The position numbers were made by a program, and so were the translations under genes. From contig NZ_PVNK01000068.1 of the NCBI RefSeq assembly GCF_002994615.1, positions 1 through 64,000 on the forward strand: 64,000 nucleotides of DNA. Direction: 5' to 3'. This document shows positions 1 to 9,213 of this stretch, piece by piece. Under the pieces are notes generated by a model, which saw only the letters and a program-made list of their open reading frames with translations, was not told the DNA's origin and did not search any database. Position 1 is the stretch's first letter. Each line of letters opens with the position of its first letter. The stretch comes from Enhygromyxa salina. GTDB lineage: Bacteria; Myxococcota_A; Polyangia; Nannocystales; Nannocystaceae.

Positions 1-598
1 CCCCAACCCTCAAGTCATCCCGATCCAGCAGCACCCCCCCCGCCACAGCCCCGACCAAACCCAGCGACCCAAGCGCAAACCCAACGTACCCAGCCGGCCC
101 CGGCGGCATCGCCCGCGGACCTCGCCCCGCACCCGACTGCCGAACCGACGCCTCTCCACCATCAACCTCATCCCGCGCCACAAGGGCGCGAGCGGCAGCC
201 TTCGGCAGGATCGCCAGCCCCGCGCCAACGAGCTCCGCGGCCGTACAGCGCAGACAAGTACGCGCATCCCCCCGCTCGAGCACATCACCATCGTAGAGCG
301 CGACCGAGTGGACCACATAAACCGGAGCCTTCGGGTTGGGCTGACCGATCTCGACCCGGACAAAGAGCTCGGCCGACTCGGACTCGACGACGATGAGCCT
401 GAGCTCATCGACCGCCGCCGCGAGCTGCCCGTCGAGCTCGACCTCGACCGCGGCCCGCGTGTCCGTCGGCAGCGAGTCGGCGACGAGCTCGACGTGGGCG
501 CTGACCGGCGGATCCTGGCCCCACGCGGGCGATGAGAAGCCCAGCGCGCCGATCAGCGCGGCGGCCAAGACGAGCTCAGGGTCGATCTTCAAAGGCAT
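1..598 (-). CDS. Exported C-x2-C protein, partial (runs off left edge)
   Basis: The frame opens at an ATG at 598 with a GGAG-like ribosome site just upstream and stays open to base 1, so the C-terminus is missing. About 199 codons are visible. An N-terminal hydrophobic stretch (residues 9-27, ending near AWG) looks like a signal peptide. C115 and C118 form a C-x2-C pair, followed by a helix, a low-complexity linker and a Gly/Leu-rich membrane segment near residues 175-193. The layout matches the gene at 2196-3056, whose C-x2-C lies at residues 119-122, so the two look like diverged paralogues. It is the last visible gene of the kinase operon. I recognise no catalytic domain. A role as a membrane-anchored periplasmic partner of the kinases is inference. 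Confidence 0.7.
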   Translation of the reverse strand, partial: MPLKIDPELVLAAALIGALGFSSPAWGQDPPVSAHVELVADSLPTDTRAAVEVELDGQLAAAVDELRLIVVESESAELFVRVEIGQPNPKAPVYVVHSVALYDGDVLERGDARTCLRCTAAELVGAGLAILPKAAARALVARDEVDGGEASVRQSGAGRGPRAMPPGPAGYVGFALGSLGLVGAVAGGVLLDRDDLRVG

Positions 599-613
599 TG
601 GGGTATCTCCGGC

Positions 614-670
614 CAGGTGGTCTCAAGGCAGTCAGGTGGTCTCAAGGCAGTCAGGTGGTCTCAGGGCAGT
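614..670. repeat. Three tandem copies of a 19-bp repeat
   Basis: The 19-bp unit CAGGTGGTCTCAAGGCAGT occurs three times head to tail (614-632, 633-651, 652-670); the third copy has one change. The array lies across the stop codon of the beta-helix lipoprotein gene and fills most of the gap before the next gene of the operon. On the minus strand every unit carries a TGA, so copy number would not alter the protein. Confidence 0.9.
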
Positions 671-2172
671 CGGTCGGCGCCGGCGAAGTCCGGCGTGGGG
701 TCGGCGGTCGGGCGCGTGGCCCCGTCGATGTCCGTGCATGGGTCGCCGCTTCGCCAGGTCGCCGCGGTCGAGATCTCGCTCGGGTAGCTGTCGGGGTCGA
801 GGTGGAAGTCGCCCTCCTGGAAGTCGACGAACCAACTGCCATCGAAGTCGACGCCCGAGCTGGCCTCGGTCAGGGTGTCGACGAGGTCGAGGTTGGGGCA
901 GTCGATCTCTGCTTGCTCGACGAGCGAGACCACGATGCTGTTGCGGATCGTCGAGTCGCTGCCCTCGGTGCACACGAAGGCGCGCGAGTCGCCGGACCCC
1001 GCCGCGAGCGTGGTGTAGACGACCGACGCCGCGCCCTCGACGACCTCGATCGCAACCTCGTTGAAGGTCGCGCCGCCCACGAAGCTATTCGCGATGCTCA
1101 GGGTCCCGCCGTCGTCCACGCGGACCCCGCCGCCGTTGTTGTTGACGATCCTGCACTGCTCGACCCACGCCTGGCCGCCGTCGATGTCGAGGCCGCGGCC
1201 GTCGTTTTGGGTCCCCGCGATCTCGACGCCGCGCAAGTACAAGACGCCCGAATCGGTCACGGCGATCGGCACGACGCCCGGGTCCCCGGTCCCTTCGAGG
1301 ATCGGGCGCTCACCCTCCGCGGCGAAGATCGCAATCGTCGAGTCGACCTCGTTGGATTCCTCGTAGGGGTCTAAGCCGGCTCGCTCATGCAAGATGATCA
1401 GGGCCTCGTCGCCGACCTCGTCGAGCGCGTCGCTCAGATCGCAGTAGGGCTTCGCCGCGCTGCCCTCACCGTCGCCGCAGTCGAAGTCACCGTCGACGTG
1501 AACCACCGCAGCGGGGTCGAAGCAGCTCCCGACCGCCAGGTGGCACGCGCTGTCCGGGCATTGATCGTGAGCGCTGCACCCCACGCAAGCGTGGCTTTGC
1601 GGATCGCAGACCGGGGTCAGCCCCACGCACAGCTGCGCCTTGGCTTCGGTGCACGCCACGCACGCGTCCGCGAGGCAGACCGGCAGCTGGGGGTCGAACT
1701 CCGCGCATGCGCCGTCCGGGTCGTCGGTGCCATCGCAGCCCACGCATGCGCCGGTGTTCGGGTCGCAAAAAGGAGCCGCATCGTCGGTGCAATCGGCCGG
1801 ACCCACGCAGGCCGCGTCGCCGTCGCCCGTGTCGCCGTCTTTGTCACCCTCACCCTCACCCTCGGGCGTGTCACCGTCGCCGTCGCCGGCCGTCAGACAC
1901 CAATCGCCGATCGTCGCGTCCTCGTTACCTCCACACGGATAGTGGCAATCGGCGGCGGGCTGCTCGGCCACGCAGCCGTAAAATTCCTCCGATGAGGCGT
2001 CGCAGGCCGCCGACGTGCAGAACCCTCGGGCTTCCCCATAGCGCTGCGCGCAGCTTCGATCGCCCTGGTCGTAGCGGCAGTGCTCGGGGTTCGGCTCGGA
2101 GGTCACGCACGCCGAGGCCACGAACCCGAGCGAGAAGCCAACACACAAGACCAACATGGATTGCTTGAACAT
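661..2172 (-). CDS. Cys-rich lipoprotein with parallel beta-helix domain
   Basis: This 503-residue protein begins with a lipoprotein-type signal (hydrophobic residues 6-21, then ASAC), so it is probably lipid-anchored on an outer surface. Residues about 25-90 are Cys-rich. A short Gly-Asp/Glu linker follows, then a second Cys-rich stretch with repeated C-x-x-C spacings to about residue 215. The C-terminal 270 residues have the repeating pattern of right-handed beta-helix ('choice-of-anchor Q' type) proteins, for example a run of DGGQAWVEQC and VRVDDGGTLSI strands. It is the fourth gene of the kinase operon and starts 23 bp after the C-x2-C protein gene. No catalytic site is evident; adhesion or carbohydrate binding is possible but unproven. 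Confidence 0.75.
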   Translation of the reverse strand: MFKQSMLVLCVGFSLGFVASACVTSEPNPEHCRYDQGDRSCAQRYGEARGFCTSAACDASSEEFYGCVAEQPAADCHYPCGGNEDATIGDWCLTAGDGDGDTPEGEGEGDKDGDTGDGDAACVGPADCTDDAAPFCDPNTGACVGCDGTDDPDGACAEFDPQLPVCLADACVACTEAKAQLCVGLTPVCDPQSHACVGCSAHDQCPDSACHLAVGSCFDPAAVVHVDGDFDCGDGEGSAAKPYCDLSDALDEVGDEALIILHERAGLDPYEESNEVDSTIAIFAAEGERPILEGTGDPGVVPIAVTDSGVLYLRGVEIAGTQNDGRGLDIDGGQAWVEQCRIVNNNGGGVRVDDGGTLSIANSFVGGATFNEVAIEVVEGAASVVYTTLAAGSGDSRAFVCTEGSDSTIRNSIVVSLVEQAEIDCPNLDLVDTLTEASSGVDFDGSWFVDFQEGDFHLDPDSYPSEISTAATWRSGDPCTDIDGATRPTADPTPDFAGADRLP

Positions 2173-2195
2173 GACGAACGCTCTCGAGACTTGGA

Positions 2196-3056
2196 CTAAA
2201 ATTTCCCCGTGACGCCGAGACCCACGCCAGCGCGGCTGAACACGGGGTAGACGCCGGCCTCCTGAACCCGCCCCTGCCTGCGTTTTTTCGCTTGTCGGCC
2301 GAGGTCGACGGCCAGCATCGTGACCCCCGCGACCAGGGCCGAGCCCCCGACGCCAAGCAGCGCGTAGCCCGGGGACAAATGGTCCGTCGTCTCACGGAGC
2401 TCGCGCGCGCTCGGCTCGACGATCACGCCGCGACCGAGCTCGATCCCGGCGCCGATCAGCGCGCCAACCCCCAGCCCGGCGATGATCGAGCCCGAGACGC
2501 CCAGGCCCGTGATCCTCCGGGGCTCGCGGGGCTCGCCGCGGTCTCCGGCGCCGAGCGTTTCGTCTGCGCCGCGCTCGGGCCGAAGCACCTCGACAGGCTC
2601 GACAGCCTCGAATTGCGCGACCTCGGCGACGAGCGCCGCGAGCAGAGCCGGCGTGTGCTCGTTGAGCACAGGCAGCAGCCGAGCGTCGACGCACATGTGA
2701 CAGTCGACCCACTCGATCGCGGCTTCACGCCGGTCGCCGTCGATGAACTCGAAGTGGATTCCATAGTCGTACTCGCCCGAGGGCAGCTCACGAAAGCGAA
2801 GCTCGAGGGTCACCGCGGCGTCGCCACCTTCGACGATCTCGAATTCAGCCTGCGCGATCCGGGGCCCAAGCTGCTCGCGGATGGTCTGGTCGAGCCCAAT
2901 GCCCTTGTCGCCGAGCTCCTCGACGTCGATCTCGAGCTTCACGGTCCGGGCTTGGGGCTCGGCGGTCGGCGCCGCGGCGAGGCCTGGTCGCGGGAACATG
3001 AGCGCGACGCACACGCAAGCGCCGCTCGCAATCAGGGTTTGTATCTGCTTGTTCAT
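2196..3056 (-). CDS. Exported C-x2-C protein with C-terminal membrane segments
   Basis: I placed the start at the ATG at 3056 because it overlaps the stop of the upstream kinase gene by 4 bp (ATGA) and gives a clean signal peptide (residues 4-28). A longer in-frame reading would bury the kinase C-terminus. The 286-residue product has a beta-rich N-terminal half, a C-x2-C pair at residues 119 and 122 (DCHMC), a charged linker, and two Gly-rich hydrophobic segments (about 188-208 and 232-252). It resembles the partial gene at the left edge. The overlap suggests translational coupling to the kinase, and hence a partner or reporter of kinase signalling in the envelope. I do not recognise a named family. 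Confidence 0.75.
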   Translation of the reverse strand: MNKQIQTLIASGACVCVALMFPRPGLAAAPTAEPQARTVKLEIDVEELGDKGIGLDQTIREQLGPRIAQAEFEIVEGGDAAVTLELRFRELPSGEYDYGIHFEFIDGDRREAAIEWVDCHMCVDARLLPVLNEHTPALLAALVAEVAQFEAVEPVEVLRPERGADETLGAGDRGEPREPRRITGLGVSGSIIAGLGVGALIGAGIELGRGVIVEPSARELRETTDHLSPGYALLGVGGSALVAGVTMLAVDLGRQAKKRRQGRVQEAGVYPVFSRAGVGLGVTGKF

Positions 3057-4489
3057 TTGGGCTCCGGACGGTCGAGCTTCGTAATCGCTTCGCAGGCGTC
3101 GGCGATCGACCGAACCTTGGGATCGTCCGAGGTCGCGCCGAGCCTGGCGCACTCTCCCCAGCGACCGAGGTTGAACAGCGCGGCGGTCCGCAGCCGCGCG
3201 CGCTCTCGCTTTGACGCCCAGCACGCGCCGCGCTCGGTGTGCGCGAGGACCTGGCGCCACCGCCGTCGATCGAAGGCAGCGCGAGCTCGATCCCGAGCGC
3301 GCTCGCAAGTCGAAGCCCGCGTCGAAGCCTGGACCGGCGCCGAGCTGAGCTGGACCTCGGGCGCGGGAGCGGGCGCGAATCGGGGCGCGGGCGCCCACGG
3401 CTGTGACGGGGTGTCGGCCTCGGCGGGCCACGGCATGTGGTCCACAGTGGAGCCTGCCTCGCCGGCGAGCATCATCCATCCGCCGCCGACGGCGACCAGC
3501 AGGCCCACCGCAAGCGCGAGCAGGCCCCGTCGAATCCGGGGGGCCGGCGTTCGCCTCGACGGCGGGCGGGAGCTCGCCGCCGTGCTCGCGGACGCTGCCG
3601 GTCCCCGGCGAGGGCCGATCGCTGCGAGCCGTGCGATCACCTCGGTGATCGACGGACGCTCACCCGCGTCGCGGAGCGTGCAGTCATGGACGAGCGCCGC
3701 GAGGGCCTCGGGCACCTCGTAGGCCCAAGCGTGGATCCGGGGCACCTCAATGCCGGCCTCGCGCTGCGCCCGGATGAACTCGTCGCGATCGGAAAATTGC
3801 CGAAAGGGGTTGCGGCGCGTGATGAGCTCGAACAACAGCGTGCCAAAGCCAAATACATCCATCGCTGTTTCGGCCGGGGCCCTCGCGGCCTGCTCGGGGC
3901 CCATGTAGCCGATGGTTCCGGGGGTCTCGTGTATGCCCGTCAGGCGCCCCGGCGCCCCGGCGCCCAGCTGCGGCGCGCCGAGGTCACCCGCGTGGCTGAA
4001 GTCGAACAACTTGACCGTTCCGTCGGCGAGCATGAAGAGGTTGCTCGGCGTGAGATCTCGATGAACGATGCCGCTTTGGTGGCAAGCCGCGAGCGCGGTC
4101 GCGACCTGCCGGGCGATGTCGATGACCCGGGCCGCCTCGAGCTTGTTGCGCACGAGCAGCCAGTCGAGGACCTCACCGTGGAGCAGCTCGGTCGTGAGCC
4201 ACGGCCAATTGTGATCGCGCATCCTCCCGGAGTCGCTGATCTCGACGATGTTGGGGTGACCGTGGAGGCGGCGGAGGTACGCGCCCTCGTCGATGAGTCG
4301 CTGCTCTCGCTCGGGCCGGCCGAGGTAGCGTGGGACGAGCAGCTTGAGCGCAACCTCGACGCCGAGGAGATGATCCCGGGCGCGAAAGACCCCGCTCATC
4401 CCGCCTTCGCCGAGCTTGGCGAGCAGGTCGAAGCGACCGCCCCCGGCGCGCTCGCCGACCTCCGGGAGCGCGGGCACTCCTTGGGTCAT
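3053..4489 (-). CDS. Membrane Ser/Thr protein kinase (DFS variant)
   Basis: This 478-residue protein has an N-terminal cytoplasmic Hanks-type kinase domain (about residues 19-290), one transmembrane segment (about 322-343) and a helical extracytoplasmic tail. The Gly-loop GEGGMSG, the lysine in VALKLL and the catalytic loop HRDLTPSN are present. The metal-binding DFG triplet reads DFS (FDFSHAG), a conservative but unusual change, and the activation segment ends in GPE. The Ala/Pro linker is followed by a tail that could form TPR-like helices. It overlaps both neighbours by 4 bp, so it should be co-translated with the kinase at 4486-6192 and the C-x2-C protein. Activity is likely because the catalytic Asp remains, but Gly-to-Ser may lower it. 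Confidence 0.9.
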   Translation of the reverse strand: MTQGVPALPEVGERAGGGRFDLLAKLGEGGMSGVFRARDHLLGVEVALKLLVPRYLGRPEREQRLIDEGAYLRRLHGHPNIVEISDSGRMRDHNWPWLTTELLHGEVLDWLLVRNKLEAARVIDIARQVATALAACHQSGIVHRDLTPSNLFMLADGTVKLFDFSHAGDLGAPQLGAGAPGRLTGIHETPGTIGYMGPEQAARAPAETAMDVFGFGTLLFELITRRNPFRQFSDRDEFIRAQREAGIEVPRIHAWAYEVPEALAALVHDCTLRDAGERPSITEVIARLAAIGPRRGPAASASTAASSRPPSRRTPAPRIRRGLLALAVGLLVAVGGGWMMLAGEAGSTVDHMPWPAEADTPSQPWAPAPRFAPAPAPEVQLSSAPVQASTRASTCERARDRARAAFDRRRWRQVLAHTERGACWASKRERARLRTAALFNLGRWGECARLGATSDDPKVRSIADACEAITKLDRPEPK

Positions 4490-6192
4490 CGGGCCGAGCC
4501 TCCCGCGCGCTTCTTGGTCGCGATGCTGGTCGGGCCGAGGCGGACCTCGTAGTAGCTACCCTTGGGCAATTCCTCGATGGTCAGGCTGCCGGGCTCGAGC
4601 CAGGGGTGGCGCTTGGATTCGCGCCAGCGGACTTTGTATTTTCGTGGATGCAGCTTCGTGATCGCAACGTGGTTGTAGCGGAGCGGGCGCGACCCAACCT
4701 CAATCTCGGCCGAGGCCACGCCCGAGATCACGAAGGTGACCTCGACCTTCCGTGGCTTTGGTTTTGGCTTTGGCTCGGGCTCGGACTCGGGCTCGGACTC
4801 GGACTCGGACGTTACGGCGGGCTCGGGCTCGATTGGGGGCCTGGCCGCGGGGTCGGGCTCCGGCCGCGCCGTCGAGGTCGGCGGCTTTGACCCTGGTCCG
4901 TCGAGGTCGGGCGGATCGAACTCGGCGACGATCGCCGCGGCCGCGCGTTGGTCGACGAGCGCGCTCGCTGGTGACGCCGTCTCGTAGCGCGACGACCTCG
5001 GGGTGACGAACAGGCCGATCGTGATCCCGAACAGGAGCAACACGGCGGCGCCAAATCCATAGATGAGCCCGAGCGGGCGGGGCCGAGCGGGTCCAGACTG
5101 GGCGGGCATCTCGGTCGCGGCGGCGGCCGGGACCTGCTCGCCACCGGAGGTCCCGGGCGCCGCCTCCGTTGGTTCCTGACTTGGCGGCGGGCGAGGTGAG
5201 GTGCGCTCGAACACGAGCGGTGGCGGCGTCCAGCCGCGATATTTGCGTTTGTTCCCGCGCGCGCGCGACAGCTCCTTGGTGTTGACCAGCTCGGTCAAGC
5301 CCGAGCGTCGTTCGCCGACGAAGCGCTGGTAGAGCTCGCGCAGCTGCTGCCCGGCGAGGTGGTAGCGCGTGGTCTTTTGCAAGATCAGCGCGCGGGCATC
5401 AGCGGCGCGCGGTCGATCGTCAGGTTGGTTGGCCAGCATCTGGCGGCGGAGCTGATCGACCCAGGCGGGCGTCCCAGCCCGGTTCAGCTCGGGCACGTGT
5501 CCGTCCAAGACCAGGGTCTGGAGCCGCACGCGATTGCACCCATCGAGGAATCGGGCCCCGGTGAGCAGCTCATGGAGCACGACGCCGAGGCTGTAGATGT
5601 CGGTCTCCCGCTTGGCGCGACCGCTGAGCTGCTCCGGCGACATGTAGCGGGGGGTGCCGATCGAGCGCGACATGGTGCCCTCGACGGTCGCGGCGAAGCG
5701 GGCGATGCCGAAATCGGTCAGCTTGACCTCGCCGCTCGACGAAATCATGATGTTGCTCGGTGTCACGTCGTAGTGGATGACGCCCGCGTCCTTGCCTGCG
5801 ACCGTGCGTTCGTGGGCGTACTCGAGGGCGGCGAGGACCTCGCCGACGACGTGGAGGCAGACGTCGAGCTCGAGCTGGACGCCGATCTTGTCGACGAATT
5901 CCCGGAGGTTGACGCCGTCGACCCACTCCATCACGAGGCACGGGGAGCCATGGACCTCGCTGGTGTCCGTGACCTTGACGATCCGCCCGTGGTCGAGCTG
6001 GGCGGCGATCCGGGCCTCATTGAAGAAGCGCTGCCGGTTGTCCTCGGTCTCGGCGAGGGCTGGATGCAAGACCTTGATCGCGCAGGGCATGATCATGTCC
6101 TCGCGGCCGAGGCGGACGCCGCCCCAGACTTGCCCCATACCGCCGCGGCCAAGCTTGTTGATCAGGCGGTAATTACCGGAGACATCTCTCAT
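4486..6192 (-). CDS. Membrane Ser/Thr protein kinase (HYD variant)
   Basis: This is the first gene of the five-gene operon; it encodes 568 residues. The N-terminal kinase domain (about 8-270) has GRGGMG, the lysine in CAIKVL, DFG (TDFGIARF) and SPEQL. The catalytic loop reads HYDVTPSN, so the Arg of the usual HRD is Tyr and this is a non-RD kinase. A transmembrane helix lies near residues 385-408, followed by an acidic/Pro linker of Ser-Glu and Lys-Pro dipeptide repeats and a C-terminal beta-rich domain that resembles PEGA-type surface domains. The stop overlaps the next kinase start by 4 bp. Loss of the HRD Arg usually means activity does not depend on activation-loop phosphorylation; that is family knowledge, not tested here. 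Confidence 0.9.
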   Translation of the reverse strand: MRDVSGNYRLINKLGRGGMGQVWGGVRLGREDMIMPCAIKVLHPALAETEDNRQRFFNEARIAAQLDHGRIVKVTDTSEVHGSPCLVMEWVDGVNLREFVDKIGVQLELDVCLHVVGEVLAALEYAHERTVAGKDAGVIHYDVTPSNIMISSSGEVKLTDFGIARFAATVEGTMSRSIGTPRYMSPEQLSGRAKRETDIYSLGVVLHELLTGARFLDGCNRVRLQTLVLDGHVPELNRAGTPAWVDQLRRQMLANQPDDRPRAADARALILQKTTRYHLAGQQLRELYQRFVGERRSGLTELVNTKELSRARGNKRKYRGWTPPPLVFERTSPRPPPSQEPTEAAPGTSGGEQVPAAAATEMPAQSGPARPRPLGLIYGFGAAVLLLFGITIGLFVTPRSSRYETASPASALVDQRAAAAIVAEFDPPDLDGPGSKPPTSTARPEPDPAARPPIEPEPAVTSESESEPESEPEPKPKPKPRKVEVTFVISGVASAEIEVGSRPLRYNHVAITKLHPRKYKVRWRESKRHPWLEPGSLTIEELPKGSYYEVRLGPTSIATKKRAGGSAR

Positions 6193-6339
6193 GACATCAA
6201 GAGTTACTCACGCCGGGCGATGGCCTGGCGCGGGGATAGTGCACGGCGCGACCTGAGCTTCAGCGCTTCGATCGCCGTATTGGATGGTGACGCGAACGCG
6301 GCGTCGGGGCTCAACGAGCCCGCCGAAACATCTGCGTAC

Positions 6340-8394
6340 CTACTGATCCGCCAGGGTCGCGCGCTCGCCCTGGGTCACCTGATAGCGATGCCCGCCCGGG
6401 AGCGAGAGCTGCTGGGTCGTGAGCTCGCCGTCGGGCCAGCGGATCTCGACCTCGGCCGCGCACGCGGCCCCGAGCCCAAAGTGGAGCACGAGGTCGTCCT
6501 GGGCCCCGTAGTGGCCGTAGCCGCCGCCGATCTCCTGCGTCTGGGTGACGTCGCCCGCGGTCACGCGCACCCGAGCACCGATCGCCGCGCGGTTGGCCGT
6601 CACGCCCTCGAGATCGAGCTGGATCCAGTTGCCGCCGTCGCCGTACACGTTCTCGAACATGCGCACTTGCGGGGTCGCGTAGCAGTCGTTGGGCGCGTTC
6701 GCGTCGCAGCGCGCCCGCGAGTGTCCGACGATCAGGTCGAGGTCGCCGTCGCGGTCGAAGTCGGCGGTCACGACCCCGTGCGAGCGGTTGTGCTCGAAGG
6801 CGTCGGCGGTCGAGACCGCCTCGAATTGAAGCACATCGCGCTGGTGAAACAAGAGCCCGCGGTTGCCCGCGTAGTCCGAGCCGCCGACGTAGACGTCGCG
6901 CCAGCCGTCGTTGTCGAAGTCGAGGGTCGTCAGGCTCATGTGGCCCTCGTCCCAGGAGTTGCCCGTCACGTGGTCGACGACGATCCCCATCGCCTCGCGC
7001 CCCGGTCGCTCGAAGGTCACGTCGGCGGCCCCGGTGTTGATCAGCGCCTCGCTCATGTCCGAGCCGAGCCCGGCCCACCAGTGGCGGATCTCGCCCGTAT
7101 AGAGGTCCATGTCGCCGTCGTTGTCGAGGTCGGCGCAGGCGGTCGCGCCGCTGTTGCCGCCGAGGCGGTAGGGCTCGCGGTCGGAGTTGTGGTTCCAGTT
7201 CGGCGTGTCGCAGGCGATCGCGGGTGAGGGCACGTCCGCGCAGCCCTCGGCCATCGGGTTGGACTGGCAGTAGCAGCGCGCGAACTGGTTGCTCTGCCAC
7301 TCGTAGTTGTCGTCGCGGGCGTAGCCGGACTCGACGTTGCGGTTGTCAAAGGCCACGAAGCCGCCCTCGTCGTCGAAGCGGCCCTGCCACAGGTGGTTGG
7401 TCGAGCGGCCGTAGGATCCGGCGAGCAGCTCGGTCCAGCCGTCGCCGTTGAGGTCGCAGGCCAGCGCGCTCCAGGCCCGGCTGTGGACCGCGCCCGCGTT
7501 GAGCTCTTCGAGGGAGTTGGAGCCGTAGGTGCTGAGGCCCGAGCCGGCCGTGGCCTGGACGAAATTACCGTCGCCCGTGCCGTAGTAGAGCTCGTCTTGG
7601 ATCCCGTGCTCGGTCACCCAGATGTCGATCCAGCCGTCGCGGTTGACGTCGACGAAGGACGCCCCGGCGACGATGTCCTCGCTGCTCGCGTGGCGCAGCT
7701 CGCTGTCGACGTTGGCGAGCACGTAGGTGCCGTCGCCCGCGTTGAGCATCAGCTCGCTGGTCTCGCCGAGGCTAGCGATCGGATCGGAGGTCGTGATCCC
7801 GGTGAAGATGTCGAGGTCGCCGTCGTTGTCGACGTCGGCTGACGCGACGATCTCGGCGGGCCGACCGATCCCGGGCCCGAGGTCCTGGCGCGGCGTGAGC
7901 ACGCCGGAGCTCTCGGTCACGTCCTCGAACCCGAGGCCCTCCATGTTGCGCAGCAGCCAGGTGTGGCGGGTGCCGGCCCCAAAGTCGTCGCTGCGGGTCC
8001 CGCCGCGGCGCACGAAGAGGTCGGGCCAGCCGTCGCCGTCGAGGTCGGTGACGCTCAAGCGCACGCCCTCGACGCCCGTCAGGTTCCACTCCTCCGTCAC
8101 CTCTGCGAAGGCCTGGGTGCCCGGCGACCAGGGATCTGCGGCGCCGCAGGAGGGCTCGACGCAGGTCCCGCTCGGCTCGTCGCAGTAGGCGTCGGCGCCA
8201 CAGATCTCGCCCTCTTCGGTGCCGCAATGGCACTCGCCATCCTCGCCCCTGACGAGCCCGACCCCGCAGTCGGTCTCGCCCCCCGTCTCGGTCGCGGCGG
8301 TGTTGTTTGAGGTCTCGGTCTGGGCGCCGCCGGGCCCTGTGCACGCGAGGGTCAGCAGCGGGAGCAATGCAAGGGGCGCAAGTCGAAGGGACAC
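6340..8394 (-). CDS. FG-GAP/VCBS-repeat lipoprotein with ASPIC/UnbV C-terminus
   Basis: I chose the GTG at 8394 because it opens a lipoprotein signal (hydrophobic residues 5-16 ending TLAC); the much longer upstream reading has no coding character. The 684-residue product has a Cys-rich segment after the anchor, then repeated Asp-rich calcium loops of the DxDxDGxxD type (for example DLDGDGWPD, DVDNDGDLD, DFDNDGW). These are typical of FG-GAP/VCBS beta-propellers. The last 80 residues (around ARVRVTAGDVTQTQEIGGG and IRWPDGE) match the ASPIC/UnbV module of CRTAC1-like proteins. It probably sits on the cell surface with a structural or binding role. It lies 147 bp upstream of the kinase operon on the same strand. 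Confidence 0.85.
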   Translation of the reverse strand: MSLRLAPLALLPLLTLACTGPGGAQTETSNNTAATETGGETDCGVGLVRGEDGECHCGTEEGEICGADAYCDEPSGTCVEPSCGAADPWSPGTQAFAEVTEEWNLTGVEGVRLSVTDLDGDGWPDLFVRRGGTRSDDFGAGTRHTWLLRNMEGLGFEDVTESSGVLTPRQDLGPGIGRPAEIVASADVDNDGDLDIFTGITTSDPIASLGETSELMLNAGDGTYVLANVDSELRHASSEDIVAGASFVDVNRDGWIDIWVTEHGIQDELYYGTGDGNFVQATAGSGLSTYGSNSLEELNAGAVHSRAWSALACDLNGDGWTELLAGSYGRSTNHLWQGRFDDEGGFVAFDNRNVESGYARDDNYEWQSNQFARCYCQSNPMAEGCADVPSPAIACDTPNWNHNSDREPYRLGGNSGATACADLDNDGDMDLYTGEIRHWWAGLGSDMSEALINTGAADVTFERPGREAMGIVVDHVTGNSWDEGHMSLTTLDFDNDGWRDVYVGGSDYAGNRGLLFHQRDVLQFEAVSTADAFEHNRSHGVVTADFDRDGDLDLIVGHSRARCDANAPNDCYATPQVRMFENVYGDGGNWIQLDLEGVTANRAAIGARVRVTAGDVTQTQEIGGGYGHYGAQDDLVLHFGLGAACAAEVEIRWPDGELTTQQLSLPGGHRYQVTQGERATLADQ

Positions 8395-8572
8395 CGCGGG
8401 ATTGTCCCATGTTTGCCCCGCGCACGTGTCGCGCAGGGGATCGCGGGTTCGCGACTCGGGATGATGTCCGCGAGCTGCCCGGACTCGAGCGCGAGGTGGC
8501 GTCCGCCGTTCTGGGCCCGGACACGAGTCGAGATCAGGTCGCGGGGTTGACGCGCGGGCGAGAGGCCGCGCT

Positions 8573-8728
8573 TCAGTCCTCGTCGGGGGACTCTTGGACC
8601 CGGAGCGAAACCAGGAACTGAGCGAGCGCCTCGAGTTGGTCCTCGGTGAGATCGGCGAGGGCGTCGAGTTGATAGCAGAACTCGCGACGGAGAAACGCGA
8701 CGATACGATTCGCGGAGGACAACCGCGA
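8573..8728 (-). pseudogene. Possible C-terminal remnant of an Rpn/DUF4351-like gene
   Basis: The stretch 8395-9213 has no convincing intact gene. The only coding-like piece ends at 8573 on the minus strand. Its last 45 or so codons give a well-formed helical tail with the phrase LTEDQLEALAQFLVSL, similar in style to the C-terminal segment of Rpn-type (DUF4351-bearing) proteins. Upstream of it, all minus-strand frames are low-complexity Arg/Ser readings, as expected for decayed DNA. This is a weak call based on a short segment. Confidence 0.25.
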
Positions 8729-9213
8729 GCATTCTCCTCTCCACTCTCCTGCTCGATCCCCTCGCACCAGACTTGTGCGCTGACGTCCATCTGGACGCCG
8801 ACAACAGGACGCCGACAACAAGCCGATCTCCGCCAGGACCGGGACCGCGCTGTCTCGTTTCTGCGCCCAAACCGGGCCGGACGCGCCCACCTGGGATGAC
8901 GATGTGTGCTGCACCTTCGGGGGTGCGGGCGCCCGCCAAAATTGCGTAGCCGAGCGCTTGTCCGTACACCAAGCGACAATACGCGACGCGCTCGTGCGTC
9001 CGTGTGCCAAGAGCAGACGCGACCCCCGCCATCCGCTCGATGTCGGCGATGCCCCGGGTCAGGAAAAGGATGCGCTGGCCGGTACATGGCCCGAGAACCG
9101 GCCGCGTCGCAGGATCGAAGCCGATCGTGGCGCGCTGGCTTTGACAGGGTATCGGCGGCTGATAGTCCAAGTATGCGAATCGCGCAATTGCTACGCGCAT
9201 GTTTGAGAGTGTC

